Shown piece after piece: positions 26,433 to 34,649 of a stretch of 55,283 nt of DNA (its first letter is position 1; each line of letters starts with the position of its first letter). This stretch comes from Thermoplasmata archaeon (GTDB lineage Archaea > Thermoplasmatota > Thermoplasmata > Lutacidiplasmatales > UBA184), in the NCBI GenBank assembly GCA_030038605.1, contig JASHSU010000092.1, positions 1 through 55,283 on the forward strand, written 5' to 3'. A program made the position numbers and the translations under genes. The notes under the pieces were generated by a model. That model had not been told where the DNA came from. It saw nothing but the letters and a program-made list of their open reading frames with translations, and made no database searches.

Positions 26433-26480
26433 CGGCTCGGGCCCGGGCGACTGCGCCGGAAACGCCCGGGCCCCGAGCCG
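26433..26480. repeat. Long GC-rich inverted repeat (17-bp stem, one bulge)
   Basis: Left arm CGGCTCGGGCCCGGGCG (26433-26449) pairs with right arm CGCCCGGGCCCCGAGCCG (26463-26480) over 17 bp with one bulged C and a 13-nt loop. It fills the space between the RAM gene and the peroxiredoxin TATA box, ending 1 nt before it. It could end upstream transcription, hinder TFB loading, or act as an operator. No U-run follows it, so it is not a standard archaeal terminator. Confidence 0.8.
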
Positions 26481-26481
26481 G

Positions 26482-26490
26482 TCTAAAATA
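26482..26490 (+). promoter_or_regulatory. TATA box of the peroxiredoxin gene (leaderless)
   Basis: TCTAAAATA, centred about 28 nt before ATG 26514, so the transcript should begin at or next to the start codon. This argues for ATG 26514 over the track's GTG 26502. Confidence 0.65.
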
Positions 26491-26513
26491 GCGAACCTTC
26501 CGTGGGGGGCCCG

Positions 26514-26954
26514 ATGGTCGAAGTCGGACAGGTCGCCCCGGATTTCGTCGCACCGGACCAGGACGCCCAGCCGTTCCAGCTCTCCTCGCTGCGGGGCCAC
26601 CCGGTCGTGCTCTACTTCTACCCGGCGGCCGACACGCCCGGCTGCACGATCGAGGCCAAGGGATTCCAGAACTACCTGGGCGAATTTGCCGCCCAGCACG
26701 TGAGCGTGGTCGGGGTGAGCACCGACGACTGCCCTGCGCAGAAGGCGTTCGCCAACAAGTACGGGTTGCGGTTCCCGCTGATCGCGGACGCGAAGAAGGA
26801 GGTCGCCACGAAGTACGGCGTCCTCAAGCCCGGGGGCACCGCCCGCCGGGTCACGTTCATGCTGGACGCGGCCGGCAAGGTGCTCGAGATCGTAGACGGG
26901 GCCCCGGCCGACACGCACGTGGCCAAGGCCCGCGAGCGATTCCTCACGTCGTAG
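26514..26954 (+). CDS. bcp: Peroxiredoxin, BCP/PrxQ type
   Basis: 146 residues from ATG 26514. Thioredoxin fold with the peroxidatic site FYPAADTPGCT (Cys44). Classical BCP has a resolving Cys five residues later (CTxExC); here this position is Lys49. Another Cys sits at STDDCPAQKAF (Cys73), roughly where atypical PrxQ enzymes carry an alternative resolving Cys in helix 3. It reduces H2O2 and organic hydroperoxides using thioredoxin-type donors. The stop overlaps the convergent MMPL gene by 11 nt. Confidence 0.93.
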   Translation: MVEVGQVAPDFVAPDQDAQPFQLSSLRGHPVVLYFYPAADTPGCTIEAKGFQNYLGEFAAQHVSVVGVSTDDCPAQKAFANKYGLRFPLIADAKKEVATKYGVLKPGGTARRVTFMLDAAGKVLEIVDGAPADTHVAKARERFLTS

Positions 26955-29900
26955 GCTGGGACGTCGCCTCGCTCGGGGCGACCGGAGGCTCCGCCGTCGT
27001 CGGGCTCGTGCCCTTTCGGCCCGAGAGGCTCCAGGCGCGGTCCCCGAGCAGCTGGAGCACCGCGGGAACCAGGTACGTACGGACCACCATCGCGTCCAGG
27101 ATGACCGCCACCGCGACCGAGAACCCGATCGCCCGGATCAGCGTGAACTCACCGACCGCCAGCGCGGCGAACGCACTGGCCAGGATGATCGCGGCCGCCG
27201 TGATGATGCCACCCGTCCGGCCGACCGAGGTCACGACCGCTTCGGAGGACGGGCGCCCCCGGAGCCGCTCCTCTCGCACCCGGCTCAGCACGAAAATGTT
27301 GTAGTCGATGCCCAAGCCGAGGACGAGCATGAACAGGATCGTACGCACGTAGAAGAAGAGCGGGAAGCCCAGGAGCTGGTCGAATACGAGGTAGGTGACG
27401 GCCCACGCCCAGCTGATCGACAGCCCGATCGTCGCCACCGCCATGAGGGCGATGATCCACGACCGCAGCACCGCGATCAGGACGACCAGCAACCCCACCG
27501 TCACGGCCACGATGAGGATGAGCGTGGCCTGCGCCGTCTCGGAGGCGAGGTCGCCGATCGTGGGAGCCCCCCCACCGTAGGCGATCTGGGTCACTTCGGG
27601 GTGGCTCTCCGTGAAGGCAGCGTACGAGGACCGGACCGCGTCGACCGCGTTCACCGCCTGCTGCGAGAGCCCCGTGGCGGTCGGGTAGAACGTCAGCAAC
27701 ACCGTGCGCCCGTCCGTCCCGACGTACCCGCTCAACGTGCCGAGCAGATTCTTCTGCGGCGCCAGGGGCTGGCTGGAGAGGTTGAGCCACGTCCCGAGCG
27801 GGGCTCCGTACGGTCCGACCGGCGAGAGGACGGAGGCGATCCCGCTCGTATTCTCCGCCCGCGCCGTGAACGCCGCCAGGTCGACGAATTCCTGCGCATT
27901 CGTCTGGTTGCCGACGACGAGCGGCGCGCTGAACGTGACCAACGCGAACGAGGGGGTCGCGAACCCGTTGCCGTAGGCGTGGTAGAGCGTCTGGAGCCCG
28001 TCGGTCGCCGGGTGGCCGGACGGCAGTTGGCCGTAGAAGTCGTAGGCGAGCGGGACATTGAGCGCGATGTAGACGAGCGGGATGCTCACGAGCAGGAGCA
28101 CGGCGACCAGGACCACCGGGCGCCGCTGCGAGAGCCGGCCGGCCCGGTAGAAGTACGTCTGCTCGCGGCGCGTCGCCTCCTCGGTCCGCCGGGCCAGGCG
28201 CTCGAACCGGGCCCCCGAGTACGGCCAGAAGATCCGGCGCCCCAGCAGCTTCAGGAACGCCGGGACGAGCGTGAGCGACATCAGGATGGTGAGGAGGATG
28301 GCCACCGAGAGCACCGACCCCCAGTTCTCGAGTAAGGTGATCCCGCTGAACGTGAGGGCGAGCGTTGCGATGATGGCGGTCGAGCCGCTGGTCGCGACCG
28401 ACTGTCCGGCCCACGCCACGGAGTGGACGATCGCCTCGTCCGGACCCGCACCGTGGACCAGCTCCTCCCGGTACCGGGCCACCAGGAAAATCGAGTAGTC
28501 AGTTCCCACGCCCAGGACGAACACTTCCTCGAGCGTGAGGGACGTCGTGTCCACGGCTCCGAAGACCTTCCCGATCACGATGGTCGCTCCGAGGGCGAGG
28601 ACCAGCGCGATCCCGAGGCCGGCGAAGGTGACGGACGGCGTCACCGGGGACCGGAAGTAGAGCATGGCGATCACCAGCAGCAGGCCGACCGTCAGCGGGA
28701 GGACGAGCGCCAGTGTCTCGCTCACCGCCTGATTCGTGAACAGGTCCAACGGGCCGGCGCCGGTCTGGACGTAGGAGATCGAACGGGACGGGTCGGACGA
28801 GGTCAGGACCGCTTGGACCGTGGTGTCGATCTTTCCGTAGTCAGCGTAGACCGGTTGTCCGCCGCTCCCGTTGGTGTAGTCGTCGGCCACGGTGAACGCC
28901 ACGCTGATGAGCGACGCGGTCCCCGCCGCGTTCACGAACTGGGCGAGGATCGCGCGCGGAACGGGCAGGGGCTCGGTCCACAACGTCGCGTTCGCCACGG
29001 TAGCGTTGGCCCACGCCTCCGCGGTTGCGCTGGTCGTCCGTCCGCCCGGGAACGCGGTCCAGACCGTGTCCACCCAGGTCGCCGGAAACCCGACCTGCAC
29101 GGCGAGCAACCCGGAGGCGGTCGTCCGCACGCTCGACCACGCCGTGAAGTTCTGAAGGCCGAGCGAGCCCAGGACCGCGCTCGCGACCCCGGCCGACTCG
29201 GGCGTCGGGAAGAGGGTTGGCACCAGGGTGGCGACCGGTCCGCGAACGACCGACTGGGCGCACGCGACGACCTGGGCGGGGGCGGCGGCGCAGTCCGCGC
29301 TGCCGTTGAACCCGTCGGTCGAACCACCCGCGCCGGTGTAGAACGCGGTGAGGACCGCCTCGGCGGTCGCGTTGCCGCCGAGCGAGGCCAGCGTCGCCTC
29401 GTACGCCGGGTAGTTCCAGTGCGCCGGAGGTTGGCTCGTATTCTGGATGAGCTGCTCCCAGGTGGCCACGAAGGCCGCCGGAGTACCCCAGAGGAGGGAC
29501 GCGGTGCCGTTCACTCCCGCCGTCAGGCTGTCGGGGCCGGAGCTCGCGCCCCGAATCGCGCCCCCGGCGAGCTCCACCTGACCGGCCAGGTAGCCGGCGT
29601 AGGCGGTGTACACGCTGCTGTAGCCGGCCACATTCTGGAGCGACCGGTCGGCGGCCAGCGCGGCCGTCACGTTGAGCAGGGCTCCCTGCGCGCTCCGGTC
29701 CGTGAGGTTCGGTCCCGTGAACAACAGGATGCTGGAGGAGCCCCCGGTCTCGTTGGGGAACAGTCGGGCGAACTCGTCGTTCGCGAGTGCGCTCGGGGAC
29801 GACGCCGAGGCGTTCTGGCTGGTGTTGGTCGTCACCGAGCCGAGGAGCGGGAGGAACGGGACCACGACGACGAGCAGGGCGACCCAGAAGATCACCGGGT

Positions 29901-29985
29901 ACCACGGGTGCTTGATGATCCCGCGGGCCAGCCCGGCGAACAGGCGGAACCCGAGCGTTGCATCGTGCCGCGGCGGTTCCCCCAC
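26944..29985 (-). CDS. MMPL/RND superfamily membrane transporter
   Basis: 1013 residues from GTG 29985. Two-fold architecture: one membrane helix, a large Ala/Thr/Asn/Ser-rich extracytoplasmic domain with many N-x-S/T sequons (NTSQNAS, NETGGSS), five helices (LALVLPLTVGLLLVIAMLYF; DYSIFLVARYREELVHGA), then the repeat (LALVTFSAPL domain; GLGIDYNIFVLSRVREERLRGR). The paired LGxGxDYxIFxxxRxREE motifs are typical of MMPL/HAE2 proton-driven exporters of lipids or hydrophobic molecules. A minus-strand GGTTATCT about 26 nt before the start indicates a leaderless message. Substrate unknown. Confidence 0.92.
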   Translation of the reverse strand: MGEPPRHDATLGFRLFAGLARGIIKHPWYPVIFWVALLVVVVPFLPLLGSVTTNTSQNASASSPSALANDEFARLFPNETGGSSSILLFTGPNLTDRSAQGALLNVTAALAADRSLQNVAGYSSVYTAYAGYLAGQVELAGGAIRGASSGPDSLTAGVNGTASLLWGTPAAFVATWEQLIQNTSQPPAHWNYPAYEATLASLGGNATAEAVLTAFYTGAGGSTDGFNGSADCAAAPAQVVACAQSVVRGPVATLVPTLFPTPESAGVASAVLGSLGLQNFTAWSSVRTTASGLLAVQVGFPATWVDTVWTAFPGGRTTSATAEAWANATVANATLWTEPLPVPRAILAQFVNAAGTASLISVAFTVADDYTNGSGGQPVYADYGKIDTTVQAVLTSSDPSRSISYVQTGAGPLDLFTNQAVSETLALVLPLTVGLLLVIAMLYFRSPVTPSVTFAGLGIALVLALGATIVIGKVFGAVDTTSLTLEEVFVLGVGTDYSIFLVARYREELVHGAGPDEAIVHSVAWAGQSVATSGSTAIIATLALTFSGITLLENWGSVLSVAILLTILMSLTLVPAFLKLLGRRIFWPYSGARFERLARRTEEATRREQTYFYRAGRLSQRRPVVLVAVLLLVSIPLVYIALNVPLAYDFYGQLPSGHPATDGLQTLYHAYGNGFATPSFALVTFSAPLVVGNQTNAQEFVDLAAFTARAENTSGIASVLSPVGPYGAPLGTWLNLSSQPLAPQKNLLGTLSGYVGTDGRTVLLTFYPTATGLSQQAVNAVDAVRSSYAAFTESHPEVTQIAYGGGAPTIGDLASETAQATLILIVAVTVGLLVVLIAVLRSWIIALMAVATIGLSISWAWAVTYLVFDQLLGFPLFFYVRTILFMLVLGLGIDYNIFVLSRVREERLRGRPSSEAVVTSVGRTGGIITAAAIILASAFAALAVGEFTLIRAIGFSVAVAVILDAMVVRTYLVPAVLQLLGDRAWSLSGRKGTSPTTAEPPVAPSEATSQPTT

Positions 29986-30008
29986 GGGCGCCCCCGGGAG
30001 ACTGCCGA

Positions 30009-30016
30009 AGATAACC
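30009..30016 (-). promoter_or_regulatory. TATA box of the MMPL transporter gene (leaderless)
   Basis: The minus strand reads GGGTTATCTTCGG with its centre about 27 nt before GTG 29985. It lies in the 31-nt gap downstream of truB, so the transporter can be transcribed independently of the ribosomal cluster. Confidence 0.55.
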
Positions 30017-30970
30017 CTACCGGGGCGCCGGAGTTTCCGTGGCTCCGGTCGCGGCGGCGCCCTTCCACCGGGGCGGGTACCGGGCCGGGTCCGCGAACAC
30101 CCGCGTCTCGGCCACGACCCAGCCTTCCTTCACGGTGCCGAACGCCCGGGATTCCTCGCGCGCGACCCCGGTCGCGACCAGGGCCCCGGTCCGCGTGACC
30201 AGCACGACGTGGGCGCCGCGCGCGAACGGCCGAGGGATCGCGAGGACGCCCCCACGCGCCAGGCCGGCCCCGTGGGCGACCGCACTGGCCGCGCCGTCCT
30301 TGACCACGACCTGCGGGAACTCCCTCCACACTTCCTCGATCGGGTGGAGGTAGCGGAGCAGGGCCTCGGGCCGGCCCTCGCGCCGCTCCGCGTCGGCGTC
30401 CGCGAGCGTCGCCAACGTCACGGCGAGTCCCTCGTCGAACGGACCGTTCGCCACCCGACGCAGCTCCTCCATGTGGCCGCCGCCGCCGAGGGCTTCGCCG
30501 ACGTCGACGGCGAGCGTCCGCACGTACGTGCCCGAGTCCGCGACGATATCCAGCAGGAGGCGCGGACCGTCCACCTCCAGCAGGGTCAGCCGATGGATGG
30601 TGCGGACGCGGCGTTCCCGTCGAACGGCGGAGCGAACCGGGGGCGTCTGGTAGACCGGTCCCTGGAATTCGGCGATCACCCGCTCCAGTTCCCGGCGAGG
30701 CACCGTGCTGTGGAGCCGGATCACCGCGACGTAGCGTTTGGGGAATTCGAGGACCAGCGGGAGGAGCTTGAGCGCCGGCCCGACCCCGACCCAGAGGAGG
30801 CCCGAGACGTTGGGGTCGAGCGTCCCCGCGTGACCCGCCGTCGTGACCCCGAGCAGGTCCCGGGCCCATGCCGTCACCTGGTGCGAGGACGGGCCGCGGG
30901 GTTTGTCGAGCAGCAGGAACGCACCGGCCTTGAGGCGCTCGGCGACGGGGTCGGACGGGGGACCGCTCAC
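30017..30970 (-). CDS. truB: tRNA/rRNA pseudouridine synthase, Cbf5/TruB family
   Basis: 317 residues from GTG 30970, overlapping the cmk stop as GTGA. Catalytic region TTAGHAGTLDPNVSGLLWVGVGPALKLL (Asp52), then YQTPPVRSAVRRERRVR and DSGTYVRTLAVDVGEAL; C-terminal PUA domain (VVVKDGAASAVAHGAGLARGGVLA...GTVKEGWVVAETRVF). Archaeal Cbf5 works in H/ACA RNPs on rRNA and can modify U55 of tRNA. It is the last gene of the ribosomal super-operon, in its usual archaeal position near cmk. Confidence 0.95.
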   Translation of the reverse strand: MSGPPSDPVAERLKAGAFLLLDKPRGPSSHQVTAWARDLLGVTTAGHAGTLDPNVSGLLWVGVGPALKLLPLVLEFPKRYVAVIRLHSTVPRRELERVIAEFQGPVYQTPPVRSAVRRERRVRTIHRLTLLEVDGPRLLLDIVADSGTYVRTLAVDVGEALGGGGHMEELRRVANGPFDEGLAVTLATLADADAERREGRPEALLRYLHPIEEVWREFPQVVVKDGAASAVAHGAGLARGGVLAIPRPFARGAHVVLVTRTGALVATGVAREESRAFGTVKEGWVVAETRVFADPARYPPRWKGAAATGATETPAPR

Positions 30971-31515
30971 GGGGAGACTCCACCATCCTGGGCCCGCAGG
31001 AATTCAACGATCCGGCCCGCGACCCGGTCCGGGGGCAGCTGGGTCGAGTCGACCGTCAGGTCGGCGGGCTCGTGGTCGACATCGATCCCATAGAGGGACC
31101 GGTAGCGCCGGCGCTCGCCCTCGACCCGGGAGCGCATCCGGGCGAGCGCTTCGGCGACCGACTGGTGGTCCCGGCCGGCGACCCGCTCGGCCCGCACGGT
31201 CTCGTCCGCCACGACCAGGACCGCGTAGACCGGGGTGCCGTGACGCCGGCAGAGCGCTCCCTGCACCCGTCCGTCCAGCACGATGCCCGGACGGGCGAGT
31301 CCCTGCATCCGTTCGTCCAGGGTCCGGTCGACCTCCGGATGGGCCTCGGCGTAGCCGCCGAATGCCTCGACATCCATCCCCCGCGCCGCGGCCTCCTCCC
31401 GGAACACCTGGCCCGCGCTCACGAACGTGAGCCCGAGGGCCTCGGCGACGCGACGTCCGGCGGTCGACTTACCGCTCCCGGGCGGTCCGCCGAGCGCGAC
31501 GACCCGCCCGATCAC
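30967..31515 (-). CDS. cmk: Cytidylate kinase, archaeal type
   Basis: 182 residues from GTG 31515, which overlaps the stop of the DUF106 gene; the track's longer ORF is not real upstream of this. The P-loop is VVALGGPPGSGKSTAGRRVAEAL (Walker A 9-17), followed by LTFVSAGQVFREEAAARGM and DERMQGLARPGIVLDGRV; the lid region has ERVAGRDHQSVAEALARMRSRVEGERRRYRSLYGIDVD. It phosphorylates CMP/dCMP. Archaeal cmk normally sits here between secY/DUF106 and truB; the usual rpl34e and rpl14e neighbours are missing. Confidence 0.94.
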   Translation of the reverse strand: MIGRVVALGGPPGSGKSTAGRRVAEALGLTFVSAGQVFREEAAARGMDVEAFGGYAEAHPEVDRTLDERMQGLARPGIVLDGRVQGALCRRHGTPVYAVLVVADETVRAERVAGRDHQSVAEALARMRSRVEGERRRYRSLYGIDVDHEPADLTVDSTQLPPDRVAGRIVEFLRAQDGGVSP

Positions 31516-32366
31516 GCCGGGCTCAGGGCCGCCGGAGGCGTCGGAGGCGGCCGGACCGGCACCAGGTTCCGCTCGCGCGCGAAGCGGCGCAGCCAGTAGT
31601 CCTTCAGCACGCGGCGGAACGCCATCGACGCCGGCACCGTGTACAGGCTGAAGATCAGGAACCAGAGCGGGAAGTAGCCGAAGACATGGTAGGAGTAGAT
31701 GTTGATGATCGAACCGCCGAGGCTGACCGTCTGCTGGGTCACGGTCGCGGCGGCGATGACGAGCCCGACCCAGGTGTAGATCAGGATGAGCATGAAGTAG
31801 GTGATGGCCATCCCCTTGAACTGCGCGATCGTCACCTCGCTGGAGAGGCGCGTGATCCGCTCTTGGAACGGCTTCAACGCCGCGATCCGGTCCTTCTTGC
31901 CGGACTTGATGGCAGCCATCTGCGCCTTGCGGAACGCGGCGTTCCACTTCTGCACACGCGCCGCCTTCGTCCAATCGGTCGTGTAGTTGTAGGCGAGCGC
32001 CGTGATCGCCATCTCCACCGCGCCGGCGAGGGCCATGGTTGCGAGGATGTGGTCGGAACCGAACCCGATGGCGTAGTAGAGCGGACCGGGCGTCGCGGGA
32101 CTCGTCCCGAGGCCGCCCGCCAGCGAGTTCCGGAACCCGGTGTCGATGAGCATCCAGAGCCCGAGGAACCCCAGGAAGATGATCACCGTCGTCGACCACT
32201 TGATGCCCCCGGAGGCGGGACGGCGCGGGGGCGGAGCGGCCGCCTCGTCCGGCGTCGTGTCGGTCGCCGCGCTGGGCAGCGGCGGACCGGACGGATTCGC
32301 CTCCTCCGCCGTGGGTTCGACGACGACCTCCGTCGTGGGGGTCAACGGGGCGTCGTCGCTCAGCAT
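31512..32366 (-). CDS. DUF106 membrane protein (EMC3/TMCO1/YidC-like insertase)
   Basis: 284 residues with a disordered Pro/Ala/Glu-rich N-terminus (about 55 residues) then membrane helices TTVIIFLGFLGLWMLIDTGF, DHILATMALAGAVEMAITALAYNYT, ITYFMLILIYTWVGLVIAAATV and VFGYFPLWFLIFSLYTVPASMAF. A cytosolic positively charged segment (WNAAFRKAQMAAIKSGKKDRI) lies between helices, as in the Oxa1/YidC superfamily. Directly downstream of secY (1-nt gap), fitting a role in membrane protein insertion. The C-terminal tail is basic then Pro-rich. Confidence 0.9.
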   Translation of the reverse strand: MLSDDAPLTPTTEVVVEPTAEEANPSGPPLPSAATDTTPDEAAAPPPRRPASGGIKWSTTVIIFLGFLGLWMLIDTGFRNSLAGGLGTSPATPGPLYYAIGFGSDHILATMALAGAVEMAITALAYNYTTDWTKAARVQKWNAAFRKAQMAAIKSGKKDRIAALKPFQERITRLSSEVTIAQFKGMAITYFMLILIYTWVGLVIAAATVTQQTVSLGGSIINIYSYHVFGYFPLWFLIFSLYTVPASMAFRRVLKDYWLRRFARERNLVPVRPPPTPPAALSPA

Positions 32367-32367
32367 C

Positions 32368-34134
32368 CTACGACTCGCCTCCCAGGAAGCGACGGAGCAG
32401 CGGGTTCATCTCCATCAACTGCTCGCGGCCCATCGCCTCGTAGAGATTGATGATGATACCGACCATCAGCAGCACCCCGGTCCCGCTGGCATTGCCGAGG
32501 GTACCGATAAGGTCCGCCCCGGCGGCGAGGGCGCCCACGGCGGCGCCCGAGATGACGGTGATGACCGGGATGTACCGCTCGAGCACGCGACGGAGGACCC
32601 GGGGTTCTCTACGGAACCCGGGGATCTGCATTCCCGACGCTTCGATCTGTCGGGCGACCGCCTCGGGACCCATGTTGGTCGTCTGGATCCAAAACTTGGC
32701 GAACAGGATCGACCCGCAGACCATCGCGGTGAAGTAGACGGCGACGTGGACGAGGCCTTGCCACCATGCGTGCCCGTAGAGGAACCCGCCGTACGTCTGG
32801 TAGTTGAGGATGGGGAGCAGCCACGACTCGAGGCCGTTCACCGTGGACAGGTAGTACGCACCTCCGGTGAGCGGTTGGGTTTGACTCACCCCTAACAAAC
32901 TCGCTTGGGCCGCGGTCGGGTATGACCCGACCCACCACTGATGGCCCAGCACCGGGAAATGCATGAGGGTCGAATTCGACCAGAGGAGGATCGTGAAGAG
33001 CGACACGTTGGCGAGCAGCGCGCTCATCAGGATGACCGGGATGTTGGACGCGTAGATGAGACGCAGCGGGTAGCGTCCCCGGGCGCCGCGGGCCTCGGCG
33101 TGCGAGAGCGGCAGCTCGATCCGCGTCGATTCGGTCCAGGCGACGAGGAAGAAGATCGCCGCGGTGCCGATGAGCGCGACGATCGGATTCGGCTGACGTA
33201 ACAGGACCTGTTCCCACCCCCCGCTCGCCATCTGGCTCGCGCTGTAATTGGTGAAGAACCAGAGCGCCTTGGGGATGGCGCCGCTCGGCGGATTGCTCGC
33301 GCTCACCGCCGCCGCCGGATTTTGCGGGACCCAGTTGAGCGTCCCCTGCACGATCTGCTGCGAGACGCCCGCGGCGATGAATAGCGAGATCCCGCTGCCG
33401 ATCCCCCACTTCGAGACGACCTCGTCCATCAGGAAGACGAGGTAACTGCCGAACACGAGCTGCGCGACGATGATCGTGTTCGCGAGCAGGAGACCGTTAC
33501 CGGGGGAGGCGTTGCCCAGGCTCGTGACGATGCCCGCCGAGGGGGTCAGGTACCCGTAGACCTGCGGGACCGCCTCGATGAAGATCATCGCGATGACGAG
33601 GACCTTCTGCGTGCCCTGGTAGGTCCCCTTGTCCTCGTCGTTGGTCAGGTCCAGGTTGATGATCTTCGCACCCGTGAACAGTTGCATGATGATCGACCCG
33701 GTGACGATCGGGCCGATGCCCAGGTGCATGAGCGTGCCTTGCGCGCCCGCGAGGATCGCGCGGTAGCTGGCGAACAGGTCGATGACGGTCGCCTGGTCGA
33801 CGCCGAAGAGGTAGATGTTCGTCAGCAGGAAGTACATCAGCAGGACGGAGACCGTCCAGAACAGCTTCGTCCGGAAATGCACGTGGCCTTTCGGCTGCGT
33901 GACGGCCGGCATCCGGGTTGTGAGCGGCTTCAGTCCGTAGAGCTTGGAACCGGGACCGGTGTAGGAGAGTCCCAGGTAGAGGACCCCCATCACGACGACG
34001 ATGACGGCGCTCACCAGGCCGAACGCGATGAGCGTCGGCTGCTCCCAGTACCAGATGATGGCGAGCAGGATGGCGCCGAGCACCGCGAGCGGGATCGCCC
34101 AACGCGGGTCGCGGGGCGTCTCATCGTCCGCCAT
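32368..34134 (-). CDS. secY: Protein translocase subunit SecY (Sec61 alpha-like), enlarged
   Basis: 588 residues from ATG 34134 (MADDETPRDPRW); GTG 34149 would lie too close to the TATA box. Ten-helix SecY features: GPGSKLYGLKPLTTRMPAV, GIGPIVTGSIIMQLFTGAKII (plug/helix 2), VSKWGIGSGISLFIAAGV, IELPLSHAEARGARGRYPLRLIYASNIPVI, TNMGPEAVARQIEASGMQIPGFRREPRVLRRVLERYI. It is some 100-150 residues longer than most archaeal SecY, mainly through extracytoplasmic loops (near 265-315 and 385-460). It forms the protein-conducting channel. Confidence 0.95.
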   Translation of the reverse strand: MADDETPRDPRWAIPLAVLGAILLAIIWYWEQPTLIAFGLVSAVIVVVMGVLYLGLSYTGPGSKLYGLKPLTTRMPAVTQPKGHVHFRTKLFWTVSVLLMYFLLTNIYLFGVDQATVIDLFASYRAILAGAQGTLMHLGIGPIVTGSIIMQLFTGAKIINLDLTNDEDKGTYQGTQKVLVIAMIFIEAVPQVYGYLTPSAGIVTSLGNASPGNGLLLANTIIVAQLVFGSYLVFLMDEVVSKWGIGSGISLFIAAGVSQQIVQGTLNWVPQNPAAAVSASNPPSGAIPKALWFFTNYSASQMASGGWEQVLLRQPNPIVALIGTAAIFFLVAWTESTRIELPLSHAEARGARGRYPLRLIYASNIPVILMSALLANVSLFTILLWSNSTLMHFPVLGHQWWVGSYPTAAQASLLGVSQTQPLTGGAYYLSTVNGLESWLLPILNYQTYGGFLYGHAWWQGLVHVAVYFTAMVCGSILFAKFWIQTTNMGPEAVARQIEASGMQIPGFRREPRVLRRVLERYIPVITVISGAAVGALAAGADLIGTLGNASGTGVLLMVGIIINLYEAMGREQLMEMNPLLRRFLGGES

Positions 34135-34160
34135 GAAGCCGCGTTCCACCCGGAGCCCGA

Positions 34161-34170
34161 TTAATATAGT
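34161..34170 (-). promoter_or_regulatory. Strong internal TATA box before secY
   Basis: The minus strand reads ACTATATTAA, the most AT-rich string in this GC-rich operon, with predicted transcription start near 34139, about 5 nt before ATG 34134. secY and the downstream genes can thus be transcribed separately from the upstream ribosomal genes. Confidence 0.65.
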
Positions 34171-34207
34171 CTACGGGAGCCGCGCGGGACGGCCGCGGCG
34201 GCCCGCG

Positions 34208-34645
34208 CTACCGGTCCCCCGCCCCCGTCGCCGGGGGCTCCGTGAGCAGCGTGACCTTGTCGCCCGCGTGGCGCGAGGCGTGGGCGACGTAGACGCTCCA
34301 GGTCCCGACCGGGGCCCCGCCGCCGAGCAGGCGGTCGATACCGGCCTTGGTCAGGTCCGCGACGTACGTCGTGCCGTTCTCGGTCACGGCGCCGGCGGCC
34401 CGCAGGAGCGGGAGATAGGTGGGCAGGTCCCCGACGTTCAGCGAGGTCGGCCGCTCGACCGTCCCCGGCGGTCGCTTGAACCCGTGCCGGCCGAAGTGGT
34501 CGGGCGCGTAGATGAGCATCGACTTGAACTTGTACTTGTGCAGGCCCGCGTTGCCCCGGCCGCCCTGCTTGCCCGCGCCGCGGCCCGCCTTGATGCCCCG
34601 ACCGTGCGTCCGGAGACCTCGGAACTTGCGCGTCCGGCTCGGCAT
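34208..34645 (-). CDS. rpl15: Ribosomal protein uL15
   Basis: 145 residues, archaeal L15 with the basic Gly/Arg-rich N-terminus THGRGIKAGRGAGKQGGRGNAGLHKYKF and conserved FGRHGFKRPP. Lies between uL30 and secY in the archaeal order. It binds 23S rRNA in late 50S assembly. Confidence 0.95.
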   Translation of the reverse strand: MPSRTRKFRGLRTHGRGIKAGRGAGKQGGRGNAGLHKYKFKSMLIYAPDHFGRHGFKRPPGTVERPTSLNVGDLPTYLPLLRAAGAVTENGTTYVADLTKAGIDRLLGGGAPVGTWSVYVAHASRHAGDKVTLLTEPPATGAGDR

Positions 34646-34649
34646 CGGT

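Noticed and set aside
26433-26480. Hairpin as a classical intrinsic terminator
   Set aside because: No U-rich run follows the stem on either strand, so I list it as an inverted repeat with unknown role instead.
28423-30198. Plus-strand ORF of 591 codons opposite the MMPL gene
   Set aside because: Arg/Gly/Val-rich shadow translation, no domain signature, covers the promoter between truB and the transporter.
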